Source: Polaromonas sp. (GTDB lineage: Bacteria; Pseudomonadota; Gammaproteobacteria; Burkholderiales; Burkholderiaceae_C). From it: a DNA stretch of 64,000 nt. The notes beneath the pieces are model-generated. The model was given only the letters and a program-made list of their open reading frames with translations. It ran no database searches and was not told the origin of the DNA. A program made the position numbers and the translations under genes. The stretch's first letter is position 1. Each line of letters opens with the position of its first letter. The stretch spans positions 124,001 through 188,000 of the forward strand of contig NZ_JABBPC010000032.1 in the NCBI RefSeq assembly GCF_012927485.1, given 5' to 3'. Positions 63,194 to 64,000 of the stretch are shown here, piece by piece.

Positions 63194-63580
63194 TCAAAGT
63201 ATGGCGGGGGGCCCGCGGCTGAAAGGCAGCCCGGGGATGACCACCGCCAAATTCGTCGGGTAATCGAGGCTGGCTACCTGCTGACCAGGAAAGCAGGGAA
63301 TAACGCAGACGGGGAGCGCTGGCAGCACCAGACCGACCGTACCGCACAGATCGCAGCGGGCAGCGACCTGGGGGGGATCACCGGAGCTGGAGTCTGAATT
63401 CGAGCCATTGGCGGATGCCAGATTGAGGCTACAAATACCGCCCAGCTTGCCGGTTCGTACCTCTTCGGTCAGCATGGAGACGGGCGCCCACAATGCTGAC
63501 AGCACAGCCAGAAAACTCAGGCACGCTGCAAGGCGGGTCCATAAAGTCAATGCGGAGCGGGCAGGTGGACGGTACGACAC
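63194..63580 (-). CDS. DUF2946-like secreted protein
   Basis: A 128-residue protein beginning at GTG 63580. A hydrophobic N-terminal segment (LTLWTRLAACLSFLAVLSAL) is followed by a cysteine-containing region with CSLN, AARCDLCGTVGLVLPALP and VCVIPCF. DUF2946 proteins, small predicted periplasmic or membrane proteins with a CxxC, often neighbour copper TonB receptors. It lies 262 bases ahead of the receptor on the same strand. Copper handling is inferred. Confidence 0.65.
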   Translation of the reverse strand: MSYRPPARSALTLWTRLAACLSFLAVLSALWAPVSMLTEEVRTGKLGGICSLNLASANGSNSDSSSGDPPQVAARCDLCGTVGLVLPALPVCVIPCFPGQQVASLDYPTNLAVVIPGLPFSRGPPAIL

Positions 63581-63848
63581 GCGGCGATTATAGGGTTACT
63601 CCCAGTCCGTCCGCGGCGGACTCCTGACTCGCCTTGCAAGCTTGCTTATTTTTAGCGTCGCGAAGAACCATCGGCTCGCAGGCGATCTTGAGGGAACAAA
63701 AAAGACGGCTGAAAAGCGCCATTTTGAAGTAATTTTTAATCCCAGCAGGGCCGCATTGGGATGACTAGCTGCTGAAGATTTGACCTTCGTCATGGCCTGA
63801 GTGATCCGATGCGCGCATTCTAAGAATGCTGCGATCACAATAATATTT

Positions 63849-64000
63849 TTGGAGACTACCATTTCACACACCAGCCTGCAAATCATCCGCGACGAGCATT
63901 TGTCATTGGCCGCCATGCTTCGATCGATGCTCCTGATGGTGGAGCGCGGTCCCGGCGATCACGCGCAGCGGTTCTTTGACGTGCTGCGTGCCATGCTGTT
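63849..64000 (+). CDS. Hemerythrin-domain protein, 5' part only
   Basis: A partial frame runs off the right edge. The first residues ISHTSLQIIRDEHLSLAAML, then MVERGPGDHAQRFFDVLRAM, match the N-terminus of hemerythrin HHE-domain proteins. The start is unclear. TTG 63849 gives METTISHTSL. Alternatively ATT at 63861 lies seven bases after GGAG. No ATG is in frame nearby. Such proteins bind oxygen or nitric oxide via a di-iron site. It is divergent from the DUF2946-like gene. Confidence 0.7.
   Translation, partial: METTISHTSLQIIRDEHLSLAAMLRSMLLMVERGPGDHAQRFFDVLRAML

Noticed and set aside
63596-63916. Minus-strand 106-codon frame at the right edge
   Set aside because: It overlaps the start of the hemerythrin-like gene and its translation lacks any domain.

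Overview
The window looks like chromosomal DNA of a betaproteobacterium, order Burkholderiales, most likely family Comamonadaceae (Rhodoferax/Polaromonas-like). The reasons are a GC-rich sequence, the ribosomal block rpsP-rimM-trmD-rplS followed by NUDIX, a CobD-like protein, rsgA, pterin dehydratase, an M48 peptidase and orn, a HiPIP, a proteobacterial GshA, and a stand-alone ubiquinone-type hydroxylase. This placement comes from gene content and remembered family resemblance, not from a search. No rRNA, tRNA, CRISPR array, intact insertion sequence or prophage was seen.

Layout. 1-2.1 kb: the edge of a probable heavy-metal efflux cluster (two small secreted proteins, minus strand) and an EamA transporter with a histidine-rich tail. 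2.3-6.5 kb: acyl-CoA synthetase, YaeQ, a luciferase-like oxidoreductase and a cupin. 6.6-10.6 kb: a loosely packed accessory stretch of small glycine-zipper, secreted and DUF proteins with long non-coding gaps and a truncated HEPN gene. 10.6-18.3 kb: a minus-strand set tetR-adaptor-RND pump-pcm-rhodanese-tolC, with a palindromic operator before tetR. 18.4-22.1 kb: YdcF, glutaryl-CoA dehydrogenase divergent from a LysR regulator with two dyads between them, and msrA.

22.3-28.4 kb is a metal-homeostasis locus centred on a Fur-family (Zur-like) regulator. A znuABC-type importer with a small extra membrane protein runs left, and a second ABC system (ATPase, FtsX-type permease, small Cys/His protein, DUF3299 protein) runs right. 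Two copies of GCAA-N5-TTGC lie in the shared promoter region. This is the most interesting locus of the window. 28.6-32.1 kb: DUF47/PiT phosphate uptake, HiPIP, TM2 protein and acetyltransferase. 32.3-39.7 kb: the conserved translation/housekeeping block.

39.7-47.8 kb: ferredoxin, acetyltransferase, a run of small stress-type proteins, a methyltransferase and a dihydrouridine synthase, DUF1993, DUF4864 and a carboxylesterase. 48.2-53.7 kb: gshA, a DJ-1/PfpI protein, a YlqF GTPase, and sulfide:quinone oxidoreductase divergent from a membrane protein with an exact FNR/ANR box between them. 53.9-60.5 kb: two flavoprotein monooxygenases and a TetR-led adaptor/permease/ATPase exporter with a perfect 20-bp palindrome at the regulator start. 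60.7-64.0 kb: a copper-type (OprC-like) TonB receptor, a DUF2946-like protein and the start of a hemerythrin-like gene at the right edge.

Recurrent themes are metal handling (both ends and the 22-28 kb locus) and compact regulator-led transport operons with overlapping stop/start codons.
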